64,000 bases of DNA from Dimorphilus gyrociliatus (Eukaryota > Annelida > Polychaeta > Dinophilidae), in the NCBI GenBank assembly GCA_904063045.1, contig CAJFCJ010000002.1:4540475-4604474 (forward strand), read 5' to 3'. Below are positions 35,273 to 47,445 of this stretch, in pieces. The notes under the pieces are model-generated. The model was not told the origin of the DNA, did not search any database, and worked only from the letters and a program-made list of their open reading frames with translations. The first letter of the stretch is position 1, and each line of letters starts with the position of its first letter. The translations under genes and the position numbers were made by a program.

Positions 35273-37942
35273 ATGCCGAGAAAAAGACGTGCAAGTAGTG
35301 ATGATGAAGAAGGTAATTGTTTAAATTATTAAAATACATCGAAATATATCTGCGATCATATCCGATCGTTGTTATTTGTAATAAAAATTTGAAATCGCAT
35401 GTCAAATCAATTTCAATAAAAAAATCTGTTTTTTCATAAACTTCGCTATCCTGTCCAATTTTTCGAAACTAATAATAAAAATATCATAATTTATATCGCT
35501 GTTCTTAGTTCTGATCGCTAAATTATGATATTTAAAATACTATCCAATTTTTTCAATTGATATACCAACTAAACATCATATCTAAGTACCGATTATCAAT
35601 AACTTTACTAATGAAAACTTTTACAATTCTTAGACAATCAGTCCCCAAGAGGGAGGATGCGCTCGGAGACGATGGACACACAAGAGATGGAGGAGCGATT
35701 AGAAAATTTAATCTTAAAGATAGGAGAGAAGAGTACATCTTCATTAGAGAGCAATTTAGATGCTTTGGCAAAAGTTCTTCACTCGGATATGAGCGAGTAC
35801 AAGGAAAAAATCTTATCTATAATCGCCGATTGCGTAGTGGATATGCCAGAAAAAATAACTGTCTATTCAACTTTAGTAGGTCTCATAAACGCAGATGCAT
35901 ATACCGTGGGAGGTGAAATCGTTGAACTTCTCATACGAAAATTAAAAGATTACATGATAAAGTATTTATGGGAAGATGCACGATGTATCGTACGTTTTCT
36001 CAGCGATTTAGTTAACTGTCACGTTTTAAGCGCTGCATCCATTCTAACGTTGTTCAACTCGTGGCTTGAAGTAGCAGCTGAAGATGGATCTCCCCAAGTG
36101 CGACGAGATACATTTGTATACGCCGTTCTGTCGTCGTTGCCTTGGGTCGGTAGAGCGTTATACGAAAAGAAAGAAAATGAACTCCAACGTTTACTCTCCG
36201 TTATTAGAGTTTATTTAAAAGACAGATCAAAGGTTCATGTTAAAATATTGCAAGTTTGGTCAACGGATGATCCACATACACAAGAGGATTATTTAGATTC
36301 TTTATGGGCCCAAATTGAACAACTGGAAAGAAACAAATGGATGGAGCGATGTATAATTAGACCTTACGAATCGTTCGATAGTATTCTTTGCGAAGCTTTA
36401 CAACATACGTTACCCCAAGTAACACCTCCTCCGCATGAAGAAAGTTCCCAATATCCTTTGCCAAGGGTCGTATATCGAATGTTTGATTATACCGATGTTC
36501 CAACAGAAGGCCCTGTCTTACCTGGTGCCCATGCAGTAGAGAGATATGTCGTCGAGGAGCAGCTCCATTACATTATAAATGTTCTACACCTTGATAAGAA
36601 AGCATGTGCTGCCGCTTTGCTGAATTTTTCGTCTCGTTCTAGAATTCCTCTAAATTATATGATTGTTGAAGTGGTATTTGGACAACTTTTTCTTTTACCT
36701 TGCAATCCTTATATTGAACTCTTCTATAATACTTTACTTATTGAATTATGTAAACTACAACCTTCGTCTATGCCTCAAGTTTTGGCCCAAGCGACTGAAA
36801 TGTTATTTGACCGAATAGATACCATGCAAACATCTTGCATTGTTAGATTCGTCAACTGGTTCTCTCATCACTTGTCAAATTTTCAATTTCGTTGGAGCTG
36901 GGATGATTGGAGTGAAGTTGCAACTTATGACGATAATGACAGGCCAAAAGCTAAATTTGTAAAAGAAGTCCTCAGGAAATGTATGAGACTATCTTATCAT
37001 CAGCGAGTAGTTGATTTTACTCCAGATACGCTTGAAAGTTTAAGACCAGCTAAGCCCACCCCACACTATAAATATGATGGTCATCCAGTAGCACAAAAAG
37101 TTACTGAAGCCATTAAGTCGAAAGCAACACCGGAAATGATTTTGGATATTTTGCAGGAAGTAGCAAATCCTTTAGACAATGGTGGATCCGACAAAATGCC
37201 TTATAATCCAAAGAAAATTGACATTTTGGTTAGCACGCTGTTAAATCTTGGTTCCAAATCTCTTTCTCACTCTTTAGCTGCCTTAGCTAAATTTCATGAG
37301 GCACTTAGAGTACTAGCTGGTTCGGAAGATGCTCAAGTGAGTGTCTTGCATTCCGTCCACGATATTTGGTCCCAACATGAGCAAATGGTTTGCGTCCTGA
37401 TTGACAAGCTGCTTAAGACGCAGATTGTTGATTGTGCTGCTGTCGCTTCTTGGGTTTTTAGCGAGCAAATGCGGTCGGAGTTCACTTGCTTCTATGTCTG
37501 GTGTATATTACATAGTGCTATTAAACGTATGGGACAACATGTTGCTATGCTTCAGAGACAATTCGAGCAAGGTAAAGAGAAAAGAGATGCAGCCGATAGA
37601 AGGGGCGGCATAGAAACTGACGATACACCATCAAAATCACAGTTAGACCTCCTAGAAGAAAAGTTAGATATGGCGAAAGCAGATCACAAGAACCTCTTTC
37701 TAGTTATCTTCCAGAGATTTATAATTGTTTTGGGTGAACATCTATCCAGAGCCGAAACTGATAACACAGAGTTTGAGACACCCTGGTATAAATGGGTAAT
37801 TGATAGATTACAAGAAATGTTCTTACTCCATCATCAAATTATTCAAAAGTATTCACATACTCTACAAACTTTAGTTTTTACATCAGACATCGACCAGAAT
37901 ATCTTGGATATCTTCAACCAGTTTTGTTCTCTCCGAGCTTAA
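35273..37942 (+). CDS. NCBP1: Nuclear cap-binding protein subunit 1 (CBP80)
   Basis: A tiny first exon (35273-35312) with the basic start MPRKRRASSDDEE joins one very long exon (35634-37942). The product is 782 residues, against about 790 in vertebrates. NCBP1 with NCBP2 binds the m7G cap of nascent transcripts and promotes splicing, 3' processing and export. Family landmarks include EKSTSSLESNLDALA, the MIF4G region, LVRFLSDLVNCHV-like RFLSDLVNCHVLSA, and SSLPWVGRALYEKK. Further along are SILCEALQHTLP, VYRMFDYTD, ELCKLQPSSMPQVLAQATEM, NWFSHHLSNFQFRWSWDDW, LRKCMRLSYHQR and KNLFLVIFQRFI. The near absence of introns in 2.3 kb contrasts with the intron-dense surface genes on its left. Confidence 0.97.
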
Positions 37943-38624
37943 GGAGAGAAGTCTTTTGTTGTTTTTAGCTATAATATCTTCTATTTGTTTTCTGTTTTAC
38001 TATTTCTTTTTAGACTTTTAAAAAATCCTATTAATATATGTTAGCGATAAAAAAAGCCCATGTTTGTTCATAAACGAATTTGTCCTTACTGTAGATATAT
38101 AATATGACAAATCTTGGTTTGCCACTCGATCACTTCAATTATCTAACTTCTCTTTTATTTAAATACAAAAAAAAGTCTTTCTACCAACAACATAATGAAA
38201 ACTTGAATCGGATATCGAAAAAACCTTCACAAACTATAGCTTAGCTTGTACTTAAAGTATTAAAGCCATTTTTATACAGTATAATGATTTATATGCTGTT
38301 TGGATGAGTAAAATCCTACGATTAATTGTGTTAAGTGGGTTACTGTTAGTGTTTTCTTTCTTCGACATTGACATAATGAACTAGTACATACTTTTAATTT
38401 TCAATATGAAGCAAAAAGTTCTTTTATTAACATACTTCAGGCTTGACAATTATACTTAAGCAATTCGAGAAAATGTCTCATTTGTTTATAAATAATTTAG
38501 AAGATAAATCTAAAGATATCTATGATTTTTAACCGTTAAAATTGCGCAACAATTCTTCTCAAAGTACCAGAATCTTCTTAAGTCATTCTAAAATGTATTA
38601 AATCGCAAACTATAGTCTACAAGT
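37943..38624. other. Spacer between NCBP1 and APE2
   Basis: 682 bp, AT-rich, holding the NCBP1 3' UTR and the APE2 promoter. I see no further element. Confidence 0.5.
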
Positions 38625-40440
38625 ATGAAAATTGTGACTTGGAACATTAACGGCATAAGAGCAGTTTCAGAACCACTAAAAAGTGTGCTTGATAATCTAG
38701 ATGCGGACGTAATATGTCTTCAAGAAACTAAAATAACAAGTAATATATTTCATAGATTCGTACAGTTCCTTTATTACGTTATCTTGCAGGAGAGCAGCTA
38801 GATGAACAGTCGAGAATCGTCGAAGGATATAATTCCTATTTTAGTTATTGTAAAACTAGAAATGGCTATTCTGGTTTGTAAATTACATTTATGATAGCCA
38901 ATTGTCGCTTGCAATGATCTTGTACCTTACAGGTACTGCCATTTTTGTTAAGAATCAGGTCACCCCAATTAAAGCGGAAGAAGGCTTATCAAATGTTTTA
39001 ACAGATCCTACATCAGTTGATTCGATAGGCTGCTATTCTGTAAATGATTACAGCGAAGAAGAACTTAGGAAAATAGATTCTGAAGGAAGAACAGTGATGA
39101 TTCAACATTCTTTTAAAACTGTAGACTCGGAAGATATCAAAGATCTAGTAGTCATTAATGTTTACTGCCCAAGAGCGGGTTGTAGCGAAGAAAGAGGAGA
39201 ATACAAAATGCAATTTTACGAGTTGCTTCAATCAAGGGCCGAATCATTATTAAGAGCAGGGAAACATGTTATTATTTTAGGTGATTTTAATACAAGTCAT
39301 AAGAAGATGGATGTTTGCGATTCTGAGAGTATAGATGTAAGTTTTTCAAATATATGTTAATATTGTTTAAATAAGGAAGTTTGCTTTGAATATCATTAAA
39401 GAAAACTTTCATAAAAATTCATTTTCTCATCTTCGCATTTTTTATTAGTTACAACTTTTATGTGTAATGAGAATATTAAGGATCATGCAACATATTTTAA
39501 TGTTATTCTTTTACGCAAAAAAAAGTGCTTATCTAAATGTTGTTCTTTACTCTTAATGACTAATTAAATTGTTCATATTTCTGTTCAATGCGTCTAAATT
39601 TCTTTGAAGAATTTCGAGAGTCAGCCGGATAGGAAGTGGTTAGGAGAGCTTTTGGAGTCATCATCTAATTTCGTAGATCTATTTCGTAAGCATCATCCAA
39701 ATGAGAAGGAGGCTTATACCTGCTGGAAGACTATAACATCCGCGAGAACGACAAATTATGGAGCTAGAATAGATTATATTGTGGCTGATAAAGATCTGTC
39801 CAATTTCAGTATCGACTGTATTCACTTGACAGACTTTCAAGGCTCAGATCATTGTCCAGTTCGCTGTGAAATTTCTGTACAATTAATAGGAAGTTCAAAG
39901 TGCCCTAGTCTATGTTCCAAATATCATCCAGAATTCAGTGGAAAACAGCAGAAACTGATGAAATATCTTGTAAGTGGGCAGTTCAGTTTACTTGTTGAAA
40001 ATACGTTAATATTGTGTTTGCTAAAGGTTGACAAGCGAAACTCTGTTGATATGGAATCTTCCGTATCCAAAAAACCAAAACTAGCTAAGAAATCTTCTTC
40101 AGGGAAAACTGCCACCTTAGCGATGTTTTTTCAAAAAACAACAAAGAAGGAGATTGTTGACGTAGAAGAGATATCTTCGTCTAACTCTCAAGAAATTTCC
40201 GTGAATAAGACGGAGAGGCAATCGGTCACGTCAAGTGCCTGGAAAAAAATTTTAAAAGGACCAGAGGCACCTCCTTTATGCAAAGGACACAGCGAACCGT
40301 GTGTTTTAAGGACAGTTAAAAAAGATGGCCCAACTAAAGGGAAACAGTTCTATGTCTGTTGTCGCCCAGAAGGTTCCAAGTCTAACAAGGAAGCAAGATG
40401 TGAACATTTTGAGTGGAAAGCTTCTAAAGTAAAATCTTAA
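38625..40440 (+). CDS. APEX2: AP endonuclease 2
   Basis: Five exons (38625-38739, 38790-38873, 38933-39336, 39610-39969, 40027-40440) give 458 residues. APE2 removes 3' blocks and abasic sites and has 3'-5' exonuclease activity in base excision and ATR signalling. The endonuclease/exonuclease/phosphatase fold is clear: TWNINGIRA, CLQETKI with the metal-binding Glu, NVYCPRAG, LGDFNTSH, ARIDYI and GSDHCPVRCE at the active site. After the catalytic domain come a degenerate PCNA box (ATLAMFFQK; the usual Gln is absent) and a C-terminal GRF zinc finger (CKGHSEPCVLRTVKKDGPTK...FYVCCRP...CEHFEW), the hallmark that separates APE2 from APE1. Intron 4 (57 nt) is in frame and has no stop codon. AATAAA at 40471 fits as the poly(A) signal. 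Confidence 0.96.
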
Positions 40441-40470
40441 ACATCCATATAACCAGAAATGATTTTACAG

Positions 40471-40476
40471 AATAAA
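40471..40476 (+). terminator. Poly(A) signal AATAAA for APE2
   Basis: AATAAA 31 nt after the APE2 stop codon. Confidence 0.55.
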
Positions 40477-41492
40477 CAAATTTTGCAGAACTTGATATAA
40501 TTAGCCTTTGTTGTCAAACTCATAATGATAATGAATGATACATTAAAATTTATCTCAATTTTTTTTTTTGCAGTTATAAAAAAGAAACGCCACATTTAAA
40601 ACGAAATTGTTGATTATGCTTATCAACAGTATTGAAAAAAAGAAAAGTCTATAATAAACCATAACTTCAGAACTGAATTGATATACATTAGGTATCCTAT
40701 AGTGTTTTTCATGTTCATCGAAAAAAAAATCATTTTTTAGAATGACACACTTTTGACATACTAGATTTGCATCTTACACTATCATACTATGTTCATTAAC
40801 CGAGTTAAAAATATACTAAGCCTAATTATTTAAAACTGTACATTCTCTTCATTACATGTTTACAACAATATATAAATATAGACATATATCCAAAAAAATA
40901 TATACATTTATAGACAGATATAAAATGGTTATATCATCGATTGGTTTCATAGTCTATACCAAAACATCAAAACAATAAGCAATCTCGATAAAAAAAATCA
41001 CACTTTTTTTGTTATTACAACCAGCGAAAAATAAAGAATAGAAAGAAAACACATTCAATTGTTGCTTCATCCATTCATAAGATGCTGGTTTTTTTCGGTT
41101 ATGTGAAACAAGTAAACAAAAACAAACTGTTTCGCACCGTTTCAAAATATCTAAAACAACAACAAACATCTGTAGAAGAGATGAGAGCTGCTTACAGTAA
41201 TATTCAATAAAAATTTTCAATCATCATTTTGTTAAATAAAAGAATCGTTTGAAGCACATATTTGATCATCACTGTAAATATTATTATTTTTTTTTAATAT
41301 TCTCCTAACACACTACACCTCAGCATCACGGTTTATCCTCTTCCTCTCTTATTTCTAATACCTATCAGATGGGATATTAAATTAAAGCAATAAAATTAAC
41401 TTTACCTGTATCGAGATTATCCGGTAAAAAATTAATCTTAAATGTTTCTTTTCAGCAGAAAGTGAGATCACATTGGAAGAGGATAAATGAAA
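40477..41492. other. Convergent spacer between APE2 and RBM15
   Basis: About 1 kb of AT-rich sequence with long A and T runs. It should contain the 3' UTR of the minus-strand RBM15 gene. No gene is supported. Confidence 0.5.
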
Positions 41493-43079
41493 TTAATTTT
41501 GTACAATTATTACGACCATATGATCATCCTGTTGTTTTTCTTCATTTATGCGCTCTCCATTCGCTCTCAGAAACTCCATGGCAAATTTACACGGTGGAAA
41601 GGCATGGATTATACCGTCTGTCAATGGAACAACACCAGCAGCTTCTTTGCTATGAAGATAATTGATGAGAGTTGATAATTGTCTTGTCATTGCTTCTCCT
41701 GACCCAGAGCCTGTACCCGCTTCGGCTTCGGGAATGGCCAATAGTACAGCACTCTTCTCTTCACCGGCTGCTTCTAACTTCTTATGTACATCAGCGACTT
41801 TATTCCGATCTAGTCTCAATCTCTGAGTAATTTTCAACGGCTCATTGTTTGGAGCTAACTTAAGCACAATTTCTTCATTTCCCTGAATCAAATGCATTTT
41901 GGCAGGAAATACAGAATTCTTCAAAGTTAATGTACCAGTCCATATTTGTTTAGTAGAATCTATCAACTGGTCTACGGTTTTGCATGGTTCTTCAGATACT
42001 TCATTAACTTGTACTGGTTTTTTATCATCCATATCCATGACTGATGAATCTGCAAAGTCTATTCTTAACCTAAAATCTTTTCCTCCTAATGCACAGCCTC
42101 TCATTTCGGTTCTTGCAGCTTGGGCTGCATCTACATTTTCAAAAAGTATATAGGCATGACTTTTATGAGAAGGCCAAAAAATCCTATGAATGACACCGAA
42201 TCGGTCAAATTCCTTTTCTAGCTGATCTTCCCTGACACTGGGTCCCAAATTCCCTACCCATAGACAGTTGGACGGATTGGGTTTACCGTATCCGATTTTA
42301 CATTGAAATTGTCCAATTTGTTTTCCCGACATATTAACTTTAGCACTGTGAGCCATATCTAAGTTTTCATATTTAACAAAAGCATAAGCATTTCCTTGAC
42401 CGTGAGATGGTCTTTTAACGTCCACATCCATAACATGTCCGTATTTTTCAAAGAGATCTCTTAAAAAATCCTCGTTAATATCTACACTTAAATTACCAAC
42501 GAATAACGTCCTTGTTGCTTTATCATCGTCTTCTGGGGCAATATGTTGTAAATGATGAGGAAATTTTGCTTCTCGAGACCTAGTAGAGCTCCTAGAATAC
42601 CTCCGATCAGAAGTTGGAGGGGGAGAGTATCGCCTATCATAGTAATCCGAGTGCCGATCTCTTTCGTATACGGCTGTTATTTGCAACTTTCTCTCACATA
42701 CCTCGTGTCCTTGACGCCCATACTTAGCGTCCTTAGCATCTTCTGGATTTCTAAATGTAAGATATGCTATTCTCTTCCCATTATCTGTTAGCACTCTCAT
42801 GTTAAAGTCACCAAACTTTCGAAATTCTCGATACAAAGCATCAGATAAATAAGTTTCATTGATTTGACTATTTAAATTGCATAAATATAACGTCCGATAT
42901 TCTTGACATCTTGACCCATCATATATATAATCAGTCCGTGGTCGTTTAGAACTTCTATAATCATATTGGTAATATTCCGAATACGAATAATCTTTCCGGT
43001 CGTATTCACGTTTTTCATCAACGTAATAATCATCCACACGTGGTCGTTTAGACGAGTAATCACTAACACGACGACTCAT
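41493..43079 (-). CDS. RBM15: RBM15/Spenito RNA-binding protein (three RRMs plus SPOC)
   Basis: A single uninterrupted exon encodes 528 residues. RRM1 (about 62-138, TLYLCNLN), RRM2 (190-265, TLFVGNLSVD and AYAFVKYEN) and RRM3 (272-343, CLWVGNLG and AYILFEN) are followed by an acidic linker. A C-terminal SPOC domain runs from about 375 to 528 (IWTGTLTLKNSVFPAKMHLI ... GVVPL). This order and size match the short SPEN-family members (RBM15, Drosophila spenito). These recruit the m6A methyltransferase complex to RNA and act in splicing and export. The N-terminus is Tyr/Arg/Asp-rich with two KRPR nuclear-localisation-like motifs. It is head-to-head with exportin-T, with about 0.5 kb between start codons. 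Lack of introns in a densely split genome suggests either intron loss or an old retroposed copy. Confidence 0.95.
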   Translation of the reverse strand: MSRRVSDYSSKRPRVDDYYVDEKREYDRKDYSYSEYYQYDYRSSKRPRTDYIYDGSRCQEYRTLYLCNLNSQINETYLSDALYREFRKFGDFNMRVLTDNGKRIAYLTFRNPEDAKDAKYGRQGHEVCERKLQITAVYERDRHSDYYDRRYSPPPTSDRRYSRSSTRSREAKFPHHLQHIAPEDDDKATRTLFVGNLSVDINEDFLRDLFEKYGHVMDVDVKRPSHGQGNAYAFVKYENLDMAHSAKVNMSGKQIGQFQCKIGYGKPNPSNCLWVGNLGPSVREDQLEKEFDRFGVIHRIFWPSHKSHAYILFENVDAAQAARTEMRGCALGGKDFRLRIDFADSSVMDMDDKKPVQVNEVSEEPCKTVDQLIDSTKQIWTGTLTLKNSVFPAKMHLIQGNEEIVLKLAPNNEPLKITQRLRLDRNKVADVHKKLEAAGEEKSAVLLAIPEAEAGTGSGSGEAMTRQLSTLINYLHSKEAAGVVPLTDGIIHAFPPCKFAMEFLRANGERINEEKQQDDHMVVIIVQN

Positions 43080-43585
43080 TATTGTTTATTATATATTAAG
43101 ACGAGAAATATGCAGTTTTTAATTCCGTATTTTTACCTCGCACCGTCATGGATTACGCAGATCTCGTTTGTGTTCACGCGTGAACCGCAGTTTCGCACAA
43201 AATAAAATATTTTCCGCTAATAATGTTTTAAAACTAATCTCCTCATGAAATAAAAATATCTGATATATTTTTTTAATTTCAAGTGTTACCACGGAAATTG
43301 TACGAAAATACATGCGACGTATCTAGCTGACGAAACGTGGCTGCAAAAGTAACTGCATAATATTTGCATATTCATTGACGGTTGAGACCATATTGCGTCA
43401 TTGGGTTAGTATATAAAGAAGGAAATAACTCATTTTATCTGTCTCGTCGTGTAAGTTATATAGTTGATATGAGAAAATTTTATTATGTAGCAGAAGACTC
43501 GGGTGGACAACACGTGACTTACTATAATCAATTCGCCGAAAATTATTGTATTGGACGTCGAACATTTAAAAAAACTGGTTATGAA
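43080..43585. promoter_or_regulatory. Divergent promoter region between RBM15 and exportin-T
   Basis: 506 bp between two divergent start codons. It contains a 14-bp palindrome, GTTCACGCGTGAAC, at 43172-43185 and a CACGTG E-box near 43511. The exportin frame is open upstream to 43382 with an in-frame ATG at 43469, so part of this region could be coding. Confidence 0.5.
43172..43185. promoter_or_regulatory. 14-bp palindrome with MluI-box core
   Basis: GTTCACGCGTGAAC is a perfect palindrome around ACGCGT, 93 bp before the RBM15 start codon. Such symmetric GC-containing sites are rare in this AT-rich window and probably bind a dimeric factor. The factor is not known. Confidence 0.4.
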
Positions 43586-46500
43586 ATGGAGAGGTCCATT
43601 CCTTCATTAAGCATTGCCCAAAATGTGGAATCAGTAACGGTATGTAAAGTCTTTAAGAAGTTAAGTTTATAATCTATACACTCAGACATGTGGTAGATAC
43701 TTTGGTCTTAAAGTTTCTATAACAATAAAGTCTGTATGGCTACAGAAACTGATACTTTTTTCAAAGTATATTCGTAAAATATATCCTCTTTTCATTAATA
43801 TAACAAACGTCTGACCTAATAATCTTGAGTTGTATTAAGCTTTCTCAAAGTGCTAAATGGTCGTAAACGATATAAATACAATGCCAATCGTTTCCTGTCA
43901 CATATAAAATTAATTTACAAAATGAAAAAGCGTTTTTTCAACCGCCTAGTTTAATCAACTTTTGCTTTCGCAGGCTATAGACTTTTTCAATGATCTTAAA
44001 CGTAGTCCGGATGGCTGGAAGTTATGCTTACAAGGCCTTAATAGTCCTGAATATGAGTCGTAAGTACTTTACCCTTCAATTTCAACATTTCCATAATATT
44101 TTACGTTTGTTTTTAGAAATCATCAGGTGAAATTTTTTTGTCTACAAGTTCTTGAACACTTCTTAAAGTCAGCTTATTCAAAGACAAGCACTAAAGATGA
44201 TTTTATAATTATTCAAAACCAAATATTATCCTGGTTTCAAAATCAGAATGGTCATCAGAACCCTACATTTTTAAGGAATAAACAAGCCCAAATCATCGCC
44301 CTTGCATTTATAACTGACTACCCAGCCAGATGGCCAACATTTTTTCAGGATATGCTACAGAGAAGTGATTCATCCAAAGCAGTTGATTTATATCTCAAAT
44401 CACTATTGGCTGTGCATTCCGAAGTTGTTGATAGGGACATAGCAAGATCTAATGCCGAAATGCAAAGGAATACAGTAATTAAGGACAATATGAGAATGAA
44501 CACTGTACCTGTTTTAGTCAACTCTTGGTATGAAATATTGAGAATGGATAATGTTGATTCCCAAATTGTTTGCCAGTGCCTGGACGTTATCGGAAGTTAC
44601 ATATCTTGGATCGATATTGACTTAATCGCTAACGATAGATTTGTACCAATCATTTTACAATGTTTAGGAGATGACCTAAAGAGGGAAAGTGCCTGCGATT
44701 GCTTAAGAGAGATAGTTTTGAAGGGAATGCAGCCCTTAAGCAAACTGAAACTAATTGACTCCTTGACAGAAGTTCTTGATAGTTTAGGTGTATTCACTAC
44801 CCCACCTCAAGGAGATGACGTGATCGATTTTCTAGCCAAGTTGGCTAAACTGTTAAATGCTGTTGGATTAGAGGTTTTAGCCGCATATACTACTCTAGTA
44901 AAAGCTAATGATATAGATGGTGCAGCTTTGGCCCTTAAAAGTTTGGAAGATAAGGTATAAAGCACTAATTTAATGTAAAATAAATATCTAATTTATAAAT
45001 TCTTCAAATCAGATTTCAAAAATGTTTCCATTCATCGCTCATGAAGTTGACGATGTTTCCGGTGCTGTTTGTCCTCTTGCTCAAGAATATGTTGCTCTAT
45101 TAAAAACTGTTAATCCTCAAATTCAAGAACAACATTCACACATCGTTAAAACCCTCTTATATACCTGCATAAAACGTATGAAATTTGATCAAGATTATGA
45201 TTGGGATGTAGAAGGAGAGGAAGAGGCCATATTTCAAGATTACAGAAGAAGATTACGAAATGTTGTTTTGCACATTGGGAGCTACAAGCCTGAAACAATA
45301 TTGGAGGTTACAACAGCTCTATTTCATGAAAATCTTCTTAAATGGAAAGAAAAAAATGTATTAGATGTAGAATTGGCATTATATATATTCTACGCCCTGC
45401 TAGAATGCTTACCTAGTAACCTTATTCAACAGACTTTTGATCCTGACAGATCAAAATCAGGTAAAGCAAAAAATTTTCTCAAATGTCCCATGCTCTGATA
45501 ACTGTTTTTCTTTTTTATAGCAGGTCCACTACAGCAGCTAGCTCTTACGGTTGTTGAATCGGATGTATTTGTTTGCGACCATCCGGCTGTTTCGTTATTG
45601 TATTATGAATCTGTTGCCCGCTACGACAAGCTCTTAACTGTTATACCTGAACAAATTCCAATTGCTTTAAAAGCTTTTCTTTATGGTGTGAAAACACATC
45701 CTAATCCTAAAGTTCGTACCAGAGTTGCTTATTTATTGACAAGATTGGTTAAAAGTATTAACAAATCGCTATTAGTGCCCTATGTTGATAATCTTCTTGC
45801 TAGCTTAACCCAAGATTTAAGTCAGCAAGATAGTGATGCTCTTTTTGTTTATGAAGCTTGTGGTTTGTTAATTATTCAATCTGTCCAACCTTTGGAAAAG
45901 AAAAATGAATTACTTAAGGAATTACTATCACCACGCCTTCATGATGTTAATCTATATATTCAAAGAACTTTGTCCGCTGCAGCTGCAGAGGAGCAAGCTA
46001 CTTATGGCAAGGCGGCTGTTCATTCCCTACTCTGTATTGTTAGAACATCTAAAGGTTTTTCGGAAAAATGTAATATGAAAGCAACGAAATGTGATGAGGT
46101 TTACACCCACGTTTTGAAAACTGTTTTAACTGCTTTAGATACTATTCAACTACCGTTTCCGATTGTTGTTCATGAGATATTTAGTGCTGTTCGACAGCTC
46201 CTTCACAGAATGATTGTCTGTTTAGAAGATAGTGTTCTACCGTTCGTCGTGCCCCTTTTGAAGAAGCTTGTTGAGGGTGGCGATGTTCGAGAGCTCCATG
46301 ATGTCATGGCTCTCTGCTCTCAGCTAGTAACGAAATTTAAGGAGCGGGTGACACCTCTATTCAACGAAGCACTCATGCCCCTAACCAGCGCGGTCCTGAA
46401 TACACTTGAGAGTCCACCAGAGGCTGCTACCGATGATGAACGCAAAGTTTTAAGACGATCGCATCTTAACTTCGTGCTAGTATTGGCCACTCACTCTGAC

Positions 46501-46959
46501 TTCAAGCATCTTCTCAGCGTTCAGGCAAATGATGCTGTTGAAAACCTCTTAAGCTACATTGTGAAAACAGCAATGAATCCTGAAAACGGGCCCCAAGCTC
46601 AGAAGATATCTTTCTGTATACTTAAAAAATTTATGGAAACTCTAATAGGAAATACTAATATAGAAATAGTACAGCAGTTAGTTATACGGCCATGTTTTGA
46701 AGCACCTCTATGCGAAGGCTTCAATCTGAGTGACGCCCAGACTGTTCTGGCGTTAACTGAGGCAGGACAATGTGCTAAGACTGCCGTACGAATTCTACCC
46801 GACCTACTCCCTTATTTAAGGGACACATATCTACCCAATTTGGGCCTGTCTGATAGACAAGCAAAATCTTTGTGTGATGCATTAACTTTAGAAGATCCAA
46901 AAATGTTCAAAACAGTTTTTCGTGATTTTTTCATTAATGCTAGATTCCAAGGGCGGTAG
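43586..46959 (+). CDS. XPOT: Exportin-T (tRNA nuclear export receptor)
   Basis: Five exons (43586-43639, 43974-44059, 44117-44954, 45013-45460, 45521-46959) give 954 residues, close to 962 in human. XPOT carries mature tRNAs out of the nucleus with RanGTP. The whole length is HEAT-repeat-like. Conserved blocks include VKFFCLQVLEHFLK, FLRNKQAQIIALAFITDYPARWPTFF, ELVDRD-like EVVDRDIARSN, QCLDVIGSYISWIDIDLIANDRF, ESACDCLREIVLKGM, QDYDWDVEGEEEAIF, LLHRMIVCLEDSVLPF and ALTLEDPKMFKTVFRDFF. I chose Met at 43586 because the family N-terminus is short there. The open frame reaches 43382 with another ATG at 43469, so a longer form cannot be excluded. Confidence 0.95.
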
Positions 46960-47445
46960 CACCAGTGAAAATTTGATACTATATACAAATATATTGTAAA
47001 AATTTTATCTCTGAAACTTTGAAACTATGATATAATTGAGAAATTATAGAGATATATATGTGTAGACAACTGTACACTTATAATTTAATACATTAAAAGT
47101 TATCTATCGAAAGCACTTAATTCAATTCAATTATAAGCATCTCCATTACTAGTCTTATCTGAGACGCTCTAAGGTACAAATGAACATAAGTTTTAATAAT
47201 TTTAAATAATTAAAAAATATGAACTTAAAATTTTACTATTAATTCACTATCAAAATTTATTGTTTTTTACTCATAACTGTTTCCGATAGGCTAATGGTTT
47301 GTTTATAAACAAAAGATTGAGTAGTGTTGGAAATACTATTGCGCGCTGCCTAAGATTCATTCATCAATACTTTATACGACCAGACTATTCAATGCGGTGC
47401 TACAATTGTTAGAATCTTTATAAAAATTTTGTGTTAAGTATAGTA
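46960..47445. other. Spacer between exportin-T and Artemis
   Basis: 486 bp, AT-rich, holding the XPOT 3' UTR and the Artemis promoter. A GC-rich ATTGCGCGCTGCC patch at about 47338-47350 is the only notable sequence. Confidence 0.45.

Noticed and set aside
35557-35916. 119-codon alternative frame over the NCBP1 start
   Set aside because: It is a shadow of the strongly conserved NCBP1 frame in another phase.
41899-43205. Plus-strand frames antisense to RBM15
   Set aside because: They mirror the RBM15 coding sequence; the minus strand has clear RRM and SPOC domains.
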